Part shown: positions 1-5,878 of the stretch, piece by piece
How the letters are laid out: every line of letters starts with the position of its first letter
Position numbering within the stretch: position 1 is the first letter of the stretch
Assembly (NCBI GenBank): GCA_003223775.1
Contig: QHWK01000460.1
Location: 1 to 10,884, forward strand
DNA: 10,884 nt
Source of the DNA: Acidobacteriota bacterium
GTDB lineage: Bacteria; Acidobacteriota; Vicinamibacteria; Vicinamibacterales; CAVVIG01
Direction: 5' to 3'
Made by a program: the position numbers and the translations under genes
The notes under the pieces: generated by a model
What the model was told of the DNA's origin: nothing
The model's database searches: none
What the model saw: the letters and a program-made list of their open reading frames with translations, nothing else

Positions 1-2
1 GA

Positions 3-609
3 GGGGTGAAGCGATTCCGACTGCAGAACCGGCGGACGCGAATTCTGTCAGCCGATCAGCAGCGGCGCCTGCTGGACACGTGCGAGCGGATGCCGAAGCT
101 TCAAGCGTTGCTCAAGCTCGCGCTGATCACCGGCGCCCGCATCGGCGAGCGTCTGGCGTTGCGCTGGGACGACTGCCAGGGCGGCTACATGACGTTCTGG
201 CAGACGAAGAACGGAAAGGTGAGGCGGATTCCTATCACCGAGGCGATCGCCGCGCTCCTGGCCGGTCGACCGCGTATCCACCCGTGGGTCATCGTTCACA
301 CGCTGCGTCACTGCACTGTCGCGCATGATCGAGCGCGGTCTCGACGACCACACGGTAATGGCGATCTCGGGGCACTCGTCGACACGGATGCTCGAGCGGT
401 ACACGCATCCAACCGTCGAGCGAAAGCGCGCAGCGCTGGAGACGTTCGATTCTCTGGCCACAAATTGGCCACAAAAACTCTCAAACCATGCCGTACAACA
501 AAAAGAGGCAGCCGAAGCTGCCTCATTCGCTAAGAATTTTGGTGGACGGCAGGAGGCTCGAACTCCCGACCTCCGCGTTGCGCACGCGGCGCTCTCCCAA
601 CTGAGCTAG
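3..609 (+). pseudogene. Tyrosine recombinase (phage/island integrase) remnant, 5' truncated by window edge, frameshifted
   Basis: Site-specific recombinases of this family cut and rejoin DNA at attachment sites, often the 3' ends of tRNA genes. The first reading frame (GTG at 6 or an upstream start) carries the beginning of the catalytic domain, with the box I arginine in TGARIGE and a Lys-containing segment (TKNGKVRRIPI), then HTLRH (box II) at about 297-311. The box containing GHSS and the tyrosine nucleophile (ERYTH, TAC at 400-402) lies in a different frame from about 325. Restoring one base near 321-327 rejoins them with the spacing seen in XerD. Only about 15 residues separate the ITEAIAALL segment from HTLRH, where the family usually has 50 or more, so an internal piece is also missing. 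The second frame runs on antisense through the tRNA terminator and tRNA to a stop at 607-609. The N-terminal core-binding domain lies outside the window. Almost certainly non-functional, unless the lesions are sequence errors. Confidence 0.85.
500..524 (-). terminator. Rho-independent terminator of the tRNA-Ala gene
   Basis: Read on the minus strand, this is a perfect 8-bp stem (GAGGCAGC/GCTGCCTC, 524-517 with 512-505) closed by a TTCG tetraloop and followed directly by TTTTT (504-500). It begins 15 nt beyond the CCA end of the tRNA. This is a textbook intrinsic terminator for the tRNA transcript. It lies inside the 3' end of the integrase remnant's reading frame. Confidence 0.9.
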
Positions 610-615
610 CCGCCC
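540..615 (-). tRNA. tRNA-Ala(CGC), CCA encoded
   Basis: The 76-nt gene folds as a full cloverleaf: a 7-bp acceptor stem (GGGCGGC with GCCGTCC), D stem GCTC/GAGC, anticodon stem CCGCG/CGCGG, T stem GGGAG/CTCCT with a TTCGAGC loop, discriminator A and encoded CCA at 542-540. A G3:U70 wobble pair, the main alanine identity element, is present. With the same arm lengths as E. coli tRNA-Ala, the anticodon is CGC, reading GCG. The loop reads TGCGCAA, which puts G, not the near-universal U, at position 33; U32 and A38 could also pair to shrink the loop to five bases. The identity as Ala is well supported, but the normality of decoding is not. The 3' end abuts the integrase remnant, consistent with use as an attachment site. 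Confidence 0.92.
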
Positions 616-628
616 ACTCGAATCCCGA

Positions 629-658
629 ATTGTACCACGGCGGTTTTCACGCCCGCAA
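629..658 (-). promoter_or_regulatory. Sigma70-type promoter for tRNA-Ala
   Basis: On the minus strand a -35-like TTGCGG (658-653) and a -10 box TACAAT (634-629) are separated by 18 nt. The expected transcription start near 622 is about 7 nt before the mature tRNA 5' end at 615, which is typical of a short tRNA leader. Confidence 0.65.
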
Positions 659-794
659 CGGACGAGCGACGTCTGCCGCACGGTCGGCGTGGCTGAAAGC
701 GTCGCCCTACAGACTTTTGCAACGCCGCACTCTCGAGCGTGAGCCGTCAAGCACCGCGCCGGCGTCAGCGTCCAGCCGCGTAAGGCCGCAATGC

Positions 795-800
795 TACACT
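795..800 (+). promoter_or_regulatory. Possible -10 box of pfkA, placing transcription start at the start codon
   Basis: TACACT lies 7 nt before the GTG start of pfkA at 808, so transcription would begin at or next to the start codon. No convincing -35 box is visible 17-18 nt upstream. The only Shine-Dalgarno-like bases (GGAG, 805-808) run into the start codon and are too close to work normally. This suggests a leaderless mRNA, but the promoter call is weak. Confidence 0.35.
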
Positions 801-807
801 CATCGGA

Positions 808-1890
808 GTGTCCGCGATTCGTCGACTCGGCGTGTTGACCGGCGGCGGCGACGCTCCCGGCCTCAACGCCGTCATCCGCGCCGTCGTCAAGGCCGGATCC
901 AATAGCGGCATCGAAGTTGTCGGCCTCGAGGACAGCTTCGACGGCCTCATCGAGCCGAACCGCTCGCGCGTGCTGACGCCGCGCGACGTCACCGGCATCC
1001 TCCGCCTCGGCGGCACGATTCTCGGCACCACCAACCGCGGCAACCCGTTCGCCTATCCCGTCTCGACCTCCGAAGGCGTCCACGACTACTCGACCCGCGT
1101 CGTCGAGATGTTCCACAAGATGGGGCTCGACGCGCTCGTCGTGATCGGCGGCGACGGCACGCTCGGCATCGCGCACGAGTTCTGCAAACGCGGCGTCCCG
1201 GTGGTCGGCGTGCCCAAGACCATCGACAACGACATCGTCGGCACGACGAACTGCTTCGGCTTCGACACGGCGGTCGCGTTCGCGACCGACGCGATCGATC
1301 GCCTGCACACGACCGCCGAGGCGCATCACCGCGTGATGGTCGTCGAGGTGATGGGCCGCTATGCGGGGTGGATCTCGCTCTACGCCGGCGTCGCCGGCGG
1401 CGCCGACGCGATTCTGATTCCCGAGATCCCGTTCGACATCGGCATCGTCGCCGACCGGCTGAGGGCGCGCGATCAGTGGGGTGCGCAGTTCAGCATCGTG
1501 GTCGTCGCCGAGGGCGCGTACGCAAAGGGCGGATCGTTGTCGCTCATCGAGGCGGCGCGCGAAGGCTACGCCGAGCGGCTCGGCGGGATCGGCGCGCAGG
1601 TGTGCGAGGCGCTCGCGCGCGAAACCGGCAAGGAGACGCGATCGGTCGTTCTCGGCCACCTGCAGCGCGGCGGCGCGCCGACGAGCTTCGACCGCGTGCT
1701 CGCGACGCGCTTCGGCGCCAAGGCGGTCGAGCTCGTGCGGCGCCGCGACTTCGGGACGATGGTCGCCTACGATCCGCCGGACATCGTCGCCCGCCGCCTC
1801 GACGAGGTCGTCGGGAAGACGAAGACGGTGCCGCTCGACTCGGATCTGCTGCTCACCGCGAAGGCGCTCGGAATCACCTTCGGCGACTGA
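808..1890 (+). CDS. pfkA: 6-phosphofructokinase (PfkA family, mixed-signature group)
   Basis: It phosphorylates fructose 6-phosphate to fructose 1,6-bisphosphate, the committed step of glycolysis, in the cytoplasm. The 360-residue product has all family blocks in order: the N-terminal nucleotide loop GVLTGGGDAPGLN (8-20), GGTILGTTNRGNPF (68-81), GGDGT (114-118), PKTIDND (136-142) with the catalytic Asp140, and MGR (182-184) for the sugar phosphate. At the two positions that separate ATP from pyrophosphate enzymes it is mixed: Gly117 (equivalent to E. coli Gly104) favours ATP, while Lys137 (equivalent to Gly124) is typical of the PPi-type lineage. Family knowledge puts such Gly/Lys enzymes mostly with ATP. 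The GTG at 808 is chosen because it gives the standard start just before GVLTGGGD; the frame is closed upstream by a stop at 781. It converges on the next gene with only 4 nt between stop codons. Confidence 0.95.
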   Translation: MSAIRRLGVLTGGGDAPGLNAVIRAVVKAGSNSGIEVVGLEDSFDGLIEPNRSRVLTPRDVTGILRLGGTILGTTNRGNPFAYPVSTSEGVHDYSTRVVEMFHKMGLDALVVIGGDGTLGIAHEFCKRGVPVVGVPKTIDNDIVGTTNCFGFDTAVAFATDAIDRLHTTAEAHHRVMVVEVMGRYAGWISLYAGVAGGADAILIPEIPFDIGIVADRLRARDQWGAQFSIVVVAEGAYAKGGSLSLIEAAREGYAERLGGIGAQVCEALARETGKETRSVVLGHLQRGGAPTSFDRVLATRFGAKAVELVRRRDFGTMVAYDPPDIVARRLDEVVGKTKTVPLDSDLLLTAKALGITFGD

Positions 1891-1894
1891 CGCC

Positions 1895-2152
1895 CTAGAC
1901 CGTCTGCCTCCCGACGATCACGCGGTAGAGCCACAGCAGCAGAATCGCGCCCAACAGCGACATGAAGAAGCCGGCGCCATCGTTCGGACCGTACCAGCCG
2001 AGCGCACGGCCGATGAATCCGCCGGTCAGCGCGCCGGCGATGCCGATCAGCATCGTGACGATGATGCCGCCGGGATCGCGGCCGGGCATCAGCAGCTTCG
2101 CGATCGCGCCGACGATCAACCCGAAGAGAATCCAGCCGATCACACCGAACAT
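1895..2152 (-). CDS. GlsB/YeaQ/YmgE-family small membrane protein
   Basis: An 85-residue, very hydrophobic protein of the family once called transglycosylase-associated proteins. Its biochemical role is unknown, and family members are often stress induced. Three membrane segments can be seen: about residues 3-22 (GWILFGLIVGAIAKLL), 29-50 (IIVTMLIGIAGALTGGFIGRAL) and 60-80 (GAGFFMSLLGAILLLWLYRVIV). The family-typical glycine spacing and the PGRDPGG loop between the first two helices are present. The ATG at 2152 is preceded by an excellent ribosome site, AGGAGGT, 7 nt upstream. It lies 45 nt downstream of thrC on the same strand, so it may be co-transcribed as the last gene of the block; no separate terminator is evident in the 4 nt before the pfkA stop. 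Confidence 0.88.
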   Translation of the reverse strand: MFGVIGWILFGLIVGAIAKLLMPGRDPGGIIVTMLIGIAGALTGGFIGRALGWYGPNDGAGFFMSLLGAILLLWLYRVIVGRQTV

Positions 2153-2197
2153 ATCGCGTACCTCCTGGCGGCCGGTGCGCGTGCAAGACGCGGGACG

Positions 2198-3370
2198 TCA
2201 ACTGTGCAGGACGTCGAGGTACTTGAGCGCGCCGCCCGTATTGAAGAGCACGACGCGGTCGCGCGGCTTGATCGATCCCGCGGCCGCAAGCTTCTGAATC
2301 GCGACGAGCGCGGCGCCGCCCTCGGGCGCGGCGCTCACGCCCGCCTGTTTGCCGATGGCGAGCATCCCCTCGACCATCTCACGATCCGACGCGGCGACCG
2401 CCGTACCGCCGCTTTCGCGGATCGCGCGCAGGATCAGAAAATCGCCGATCGCGCGCGGCACGCGGAGGCCGTCGGCGATCGTCGCCGCGTTCTCCCACGG
2501 CTGCGCCCTCTCGGCGCCCTCGTCGAACGCGCGGACGATCGGCGCGCAGTGTTCCGCCTGCACCGTCACCATTTTCGGCCGCCGCCCTGGCTTCACCCAC
2601 CCGAGCCGCTCGATCTCGTCGAACGCCTTCCACATCCCGACCATGCCGGTGCCGCCGCCGGTCGGGTAGACGATCCAGTCGGGCCACTCCCAGTCCATCT
2701 GCTCCGCGAGCTCGTACGCCATCGTCTTCTTGCCCTCGATGCGGTACGGCTCCTTCAGCGTCGACACGTCGTACCAGCCGAGCGGCCCGCCTTTCTCCGC
2801 GGCCATGCGCCCCGCGTCGGTGATCAGCCCATCGACGAGCGTGACGTTCGCGCCGTACAGCCGGCACTCGTCGACGAACGGTTGTTTCGCGTCCTTGGGG
2901 ATGAACACCTCGCATTCGAGGCCGGCGGCGGCGGAATAGGCGGCCGCCGCGTTGCCGGCGTTCCCCGCCGTCGGCAGCGCGATTGTCTTCGCGCCGAGGT
3001 ATTTCGCGCGCGTGATCGCCGCCGCCTGGCCACGCGCCTTGAACGAATTGGTGGGGTTCAGCGATTCGTCTTTGATGAACAGGCGGTCGAGGCCGAGCGT
3101 GGCGCCGAGCGCCTTCGCGTGAAAGAGCGGCGTGAAGCCTTCGCCGAGCGTGATGGGCGATTCGCCGTCGAAGAGCGGCAGCATCTCGCGATACCGCCAC
3201 ATGTTCGGCTCGCGGCCGGCGAGCGTCTCGCGCCGCCAGGCGCGCGCGCGCTCGAGATCGTACCGCGCGACGAGCGGCGCGCCGCAGGAGCACAGGTGGT
3301 GGACGGCGCGAGGATCGAGCCGCGGCGCCCCGCAAGGCACGGAGCACTCGAGATGCGAGAAGAAGGTCAC
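2198..3370 (-). CDS. thrC: Threonine synthase (PLP-dependent)
   Basis: It converts O-phosphohomoserine to threonine with pyridoxal phosphate, the last step of threonine synthesis. The 390-residue protein has a short N-terminal segment with four cysteines (C9, C13, C27, C29) resembling the zinc-ribbon-like start of many threonine synthases. The fold-type II core follows: GEGFTPLF (76-83), the PLP lysine in NPTNSFKARG (Lys111), TAGNAGNAAAAY and the phosphate-binding PTGGGTGMVG. Other fold-II enzymes such as threonine dehydratase lack the cysteine-rich start and the GEG-TPL block, so ThrC is the best call. The GTG start at 3370 overlaps the frr stop codon (GTGA), pointing to translational coupling. 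Finding an amino-acid synthesis gene behind frr is unusual; uppS and cdsA are more common there. No attenuator peptide is visible. Confidence 0.93.
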   Translation of the reverse strand: MTFFSHLECSVPCGAPRLDPRAVHHLCSCGAPLVARYDLERARAWRRETLAGREPNMWRYREMLPLFDGESPITLGEGFTPLFHAKALGATLGLDRLFIKDESLNPTNSFKARGQAAAITRAKYLGAKTIALPTAGNAGNAAAAYSAAAGLECEVFIPKDAKQPFVDECRLYGANVTLVDGLITDAGRMAAEKGGPLGWYDVSTLKEPYRIEGKKTMAYELAEQMDWEWPDWIVYPTGGGTGMVGMWKAFDEIERLGWVKPGRRPKMVTVQAEHCAPIVRAFDEGAERAQPWENAATIADGLRVPRAIGDFLILRAIRESGGTAVAASDREMVEGMLAIGKQAGVSAAPEGGAALVAIQKLAAAGSIKPRDRVVLFNTGGALKYLDVLHS

Positions 3371-3864
3371 TTGCCGAGCAGCTCGCTGTCCTTCTTCTTC
3401 TGCAGATCGTCGATCTGCTTGATGCTGTTGTCGGTCAGCTTCTGAATCTCGTCGAGGCCCTTCTTCTCGTCGTCCTCGGGAATCTTGTGATCCTTGAGCA
3501 GCTTCTTCAGGCGGTCGTTCGCGTCCCGCCGTACCTGGCGCACGCTGTTGCGCCCCTCTTCGCTCAACTTGTGGACGTGCTTCGAGAGCTCCCGGCGGCG
3601 CTCCTCGGTCGCCTTCTCGATCGCGCCGAGCTGCGAGTGATCGAACGGCTGCGCGATGATCAGCTGCGGCTCGGGGATCGAGAGGCCGGCCATCTGGTTG
3701 AGCGGCATCTTCGATCCGTACGCCTCGACGTGCACGCCGTCGAGGATCGTCACCGACGCGCGGCCCGTGCGTACGCCGGCGAACTCGTGCTGCAGGTGAT
3801 CGAGCGCGGCTTTCATTCGCTTGGTGACTTCGCCAAACAAACCCTTCAGATCATTTACGTCCAT
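3367..3864 (-). CDS. frr: Ribosome recycling factor with an internal 24-residue gap
   Basis: RRF, with EF-G, splits ribosomes after termination. The 165-residue product has the N-terminal helix and RTGRAS (32-37), LDGVHVEAYG (41-50), PLNQMAGLSIPEPQ, AQPFDHSQ (71-78) and the C-terminal helices with VRRDAND (111-117) and LKDHKIPEDDEK. Against E. coli RRF (185 residues), AIEKA (81-85) is joined directly to TEERR (86-90). The intervening block of about 24 residues, containing the highly conserved DLGLNP and the IR-PLPPL hinge, is missing, in frame, at nucleotides 3609/3610. That block supplies part of domain II and a domain I/II hinge strand, so activity is doubtful. Start ATG 3864 has GGAG 7 nt upstream. 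The 3' end overlaps the thrC start by 4 nt. Identity is certain; whether the gap is real or an assembly artefact is open. Confidence 0.93.
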   Translation of the reverse strand: MDVNDLKGLFGEVTKRMKAALDHLQHEFAGVRTGRASVTILDGVHVEAYGSKMPLNQMAGLSIPEPQLIIAQPFDHSQLGAIEKATEERRRELSKHVHKLSEEGRNSVRQVRRDANDRLKKLLKDHKIPEDDEKKGLDEIQKLTDNSIKQIDDLQKKKDSELLGK

Positions 3865-3887
3865 CGAGGAGCTCCGGTGAATACCAC

Positions 3888-4128
3888 AAGGCAGGACGGC
3901 AGGAAGGCAGGAAGGCAGAAATCCAACGCCGGAAGGCGGAACGGCGGAAATGACGAAGGCGGAAGGGAGGGTAGGCGGAGGGTGAAGGCGGGAGGGACGG
4001 CGTTCGAGGCGCCGTTCCAGCCATTCCGCCTTGCCGCCTTCGTCGTTCCTGCCGTTGCGCCTTCCATCCGTGAATTCCTGCCTTTCTGCCGTCCTGCCTC
4101 CCTGCCGTCCTGTCTCCCTGCCTTGCCG
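3888..4128. repeat. Large purine/pyrimidine-biased inverted repeat between pyrH and frr
   Basis: The left half is strongly purine-rich with degenerate GGCAGGA-type units (3888-3967), and the right half is its pyrimidine-rich counterpart (4028-4128). The inner arms 3931-3962 and 4034-4065 match in inverted orientation at 28 of 32 positions. The outer parts (3888-3930 and 4066-4128) match more loosely. The 71-nt loop contains its own 9-bp hairpin, 3994-4002 with 4010-4018 (one G-T pair). There is no U-tract, so it is not a standard terminator. The repeat ends exactly at the pyrH stop codon and fills the gap between two genes that usually sit close together. It contains no coding sequence I would support. 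It could be a MITE-like or palindromic insertion, or an RNA structure separating pyrH from frr. Confidence 0.75.
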
Positions 4129-4851
4129 TTATGCAGTAACCAGCGATCCGATCGGCTCGCCGATGATCGCCTTCTTGATGTTGCCCGGCGTCCTCAGGTT
4201 GAAGACGACGATCGGCAGGCGATTGTCCATGCAGAGCGAGATCGCGGTCGCGTCCATCACCTTCAGGCCCTGCTCGAGCACCTGCAGGTAGGAGATGCGA
4301 TCGAAGCGCGTGGCGTCTGCCTTCACCATCGGGTCGGCGTCGTAGATGCCGTCGACCTTCGTCCCCTTGAGGATGACGTCCGCCTTGATTTCCATCGCGC
4401 GGAGCGCGGCGGCGGTGTCGGTGCTGAAGTAGGGATTGCCGGTGCCGGCGCCGAAGACGATCACGCGGCCTTTCTCGAGGTGGCGGATCGCGCGGCGTCG
4501 GATGAACGGCTCGGCGACGGCGCGCATCTCGATCGCGGTGACGACGCGCGTCACGACGCCCTGCTGCTCGAGCGCGTCCTGCAGCGCGAGCGCGTTGATC
4601 ACGGTGGCGAGCATCCCCATGTAGTCGGCGGTCGCGCGGTCCATGCCGCGCGCGCTCGCGGCGACTCCGCGGAAGATGTTGCCCCCGCCGATCACGATTG
4701 CCGTCTCGACGCCCATCCCCTGGATCTCGGCGACGTCGCGCGCGATCTGCGTCGCCACGACGGGGTCGATCCCGTAGGTCTGTTCGCCCATCAGGGCTTC
4801 GCCGGAGAGCTTGAGGAGGATCCGCTTGTAGGCGGGAACGGGAGCGGCCAC
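4129..4851 (-). CDS. pyrH: UMP kinase
   Basis: It phosphorylates UMP to UDP in pyrimidine nucleotide synthesis; bacterial UMP kinases are hexamers of the amino-acid kinase fold regulated by GTP and UTP. The 240-residue length is normal. Visible blocks are YKRILLKLSGEAL (8-20), the VIGGGNIFRG phosphate loop (53-62), DYMGMLATVINALAL, FGAGTGNPYFSTDTAA, LKGTKVDGIYDADP near residue 165 for nucleotide binding, and the C-terminal PGNIKKAIIGEPIGSLV. The start is GTG at 4851; it gives the usual short lead before YKRILLKLSGEAL. No Shine-Dalgarno sequence precedes it; instead a perfect TATAAT ends 8 nt upstream, suggesting leaderless transcription. It follows tsf by 48 nt in the conserved rpsB-tsf-pyrH-frr order. 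Confidence 0.97.
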   Translation of the reverse strand: MAAPVPAYKRILLKLSGEALMGEQTYGIDPVVATQIARDVAEIQGMGVETAIVIGGGNIFRGVAASARGMDRATADYMGMLATVINALALQDALEQQGVVTRVVTAIEMRAVAEPFIRRRAIRHLEKGRVIVFGAGTGNPYFSTDTAAALRAMEIKADVILKGTKVDGIYDADPMVKADATRFDRISYLQVLEQGLKVMDATAISLCMDNRLPIVVFNLRTPGNIKKAIIGEPIGSLVTA

Positions 4852-4859
4852 GAACGTCG

Positions 4860-4890
4860 ATTATAACGAAGGACGGGGCCGCTCCGACAA
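4860..4890 (-). promoter_or_regulatory. Promoter directly upstream of pyrH (leaderless arrangement)
   Basis: On the minus strand a perfect -10 box TATAAT (4865-4860) lies 8 nt before the GTG start of pyrH, so the transcript would begin within a base or two of the start codon. The nearest -35-like match is TTGTCG (4890-4885), with a long 19-nt spacer. The -10 and the lack of any ribosome-binding site are clear; the -35 is weak. Confidence 0.6.
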
Positions 4891-4899
4891 CGACGGTGT

Positions 4900-5778
4900 T
4901 CAGGCGGCCGCGACCTCGCCCACTTTGAGGCGCGCGAAGCCAGTCACCGTCACAACCCCGCCCAGCGCCTTGGAGGCGGCGTCGATCACCTGTTTCACCG
5001 TCATCTTCGGGTCGCGGATCGACTCCTGATCCGGCAGCACCACCTGCTTGTAGAAGCTTCCGAGCTTGCCCTCGACGATCTTGTCGAGCACGTTCGCCGG
5101 CTTGCCCGAGTTCTCCATCTGCGCGCGGTAGATCGCCTTCTCCTTCTCGAGCACGTCGGCCGGGACGCGCTCGCGCGCCGTGTAGGTCGGGTTCGCCGCC
5201 GCGATCTGCATCGCGAGCTCCTTGACGAGCGTCTGGAACTCGTCGCGCTTCGCGATCGCTGGCGTCACGCCGCCGATCTCGACCATGACGCCGAGCTTGC
5301 CGCCCTGGTGGATGTACTGGCCGACGTAGCCCTGTCCCGCGTAGCGCACGAAGCGCGAGACGGCCATGTTCTCCCCGAGCTTCGCGATCACGGGTGCGAC
5401 GCGTTTGACGATCGGCCCCTGCGGATCCTTCAGCCACGCGTCGTTCGCTGCGCCGCCGGCCTTCTCGATCTCGGCGAGGACGTCCTGCATCAGCTGCCGG
5501 AAGTCCGGCGTCCGCGCGACGAAGTCCGACTCGCAGTTCACCTCGGCGAGGATCCCCCACGAGTGATCCGCGGCCACCGCGTTCGCGATCAGCCCCTCGC
5601 TCGCCGTGCGCCCCGCCTTCTTCGCGGCGCTCGCGAGCCCGCGCTTGCGCAGGATCGTGTTCGCCTCCTCGAAGTCGCCGTTCGCTTCGGCGAGCGCGTT
5701 CTTGCACTCCATCATCCCCGCGCCCGTCTGGTCGCGGAGCTTCTTCACCATGTCGGCCGTGATCGCCATCGTCGCCAT
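4900..5778 (-). CDS. tsf: Elongation factor Ts
   Basis: EF-Ts regenerates EF-Tu-GTP by releasing GDP from EF-Tu in the cytoplasm. The 292-residue protein starts with the UBA-like domain (MVKKLRDQTGAGMMECKNAL, about residues 8-27, then NGDFEEANTILRKRG), followed by AAKKAGRTASEGLI and the EF-Tu-contacting NCESDFVART (family consensus TDFV; here Ser replaces Thr). Later come GGKLGVMVEIGG and the C-terminal KLGSFYKQVVLPDQESI and KMTVKQVI blocks. The ATG at 5778 has GGGAG 7 nt upstream; a second ATG at 5769 would leave the site too far away. A terminator-like hairpin with a T-tract ends 18 nt before the start. That leaves no room for an independent promoter, so expression seems to depend on read-through from rpsB. 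Confidence 0.96.
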   Translation of the reverse strand: MATMAITADMVKKLRDQTGAGMMECKNALAEANGDFEEANTILRKRGLASAAKKAGRTASEGLIANAVAADHSWGILAEVNCESDFVARTPDFRQLMQDVLAEIEKAGGAANDAWLKDPQGPIVKRVAPVIAKLGENMAVSRFVRYAGQGYVGQYIHQGGKLGVMVEIGGVTPAIAKRDEFQTLVKELAMQIAAANPTYTARERVPADVLEKEKAIYRAQMENSGKPANVLDKIVEGKLGSFYKQVVLPDQESIRDPKMTVKQVIDAASKALGGVVTVTGFARLKVGEVAAA

Positions 5779-5795
5779 TGCGTGTCTCCCGTACG

Positions 5796-5819
5796 AAAAA
5801 AAACCGGCCGCGGGCCGGT
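5796..5819 (-). terminator. Intrinsic terminator/attenuator between rpsB and tsf
   Basis: On the minus strand, ACCGGCC (5819-5813) pairs perfectly with GGCCGGT (5809-5803) around a 3-nt CGC loop, and the T-tract runs from 5803 to 5796 (eight T). This is the form of a Rho-independent terminator. It is 110 nt past the rpsB stop and only 18 nt before the tsf ATG, just ahead of its ribosome site, so partial termination or regulated read-through (attenuation) is likely. Confidence 0.8.
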
Positions 5820-5878
5820 GCTGCCAAGCCGTCATGTCTGATGGCTCAGGGCAAAGGGCCTCTCGCCATCGTCCTTCT

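Noticed and set aside
540..609. Integrase C-terminus containing GGRQEARTPDLRVAHAALSQLS
   Set aside because: This peptide is the antisense translation of the tRNA, a known type of annotation artefact, and not an integrase domain.
523..1659. 378-codon open frame antisense to pfkA
   Set aside because: It has no recognisable domain, is Arg/Asp/Ala-rich as expected for an antisense frame of high-GC coding DNA, and overlaps the tRNA and pfkA.
1481..3445. 654-codon plus-strand open frame across the pfkA end, small membrane protein and thrC
   Set aside because: Low-complexity Arg/Ala-rich translation opposite three well-supported genes.
3994..4018. Terminator after pyrH
   Set aside because: The 9-bp hairpin lacks a T-tract on either strand and lies inside the larger inverted repeat.
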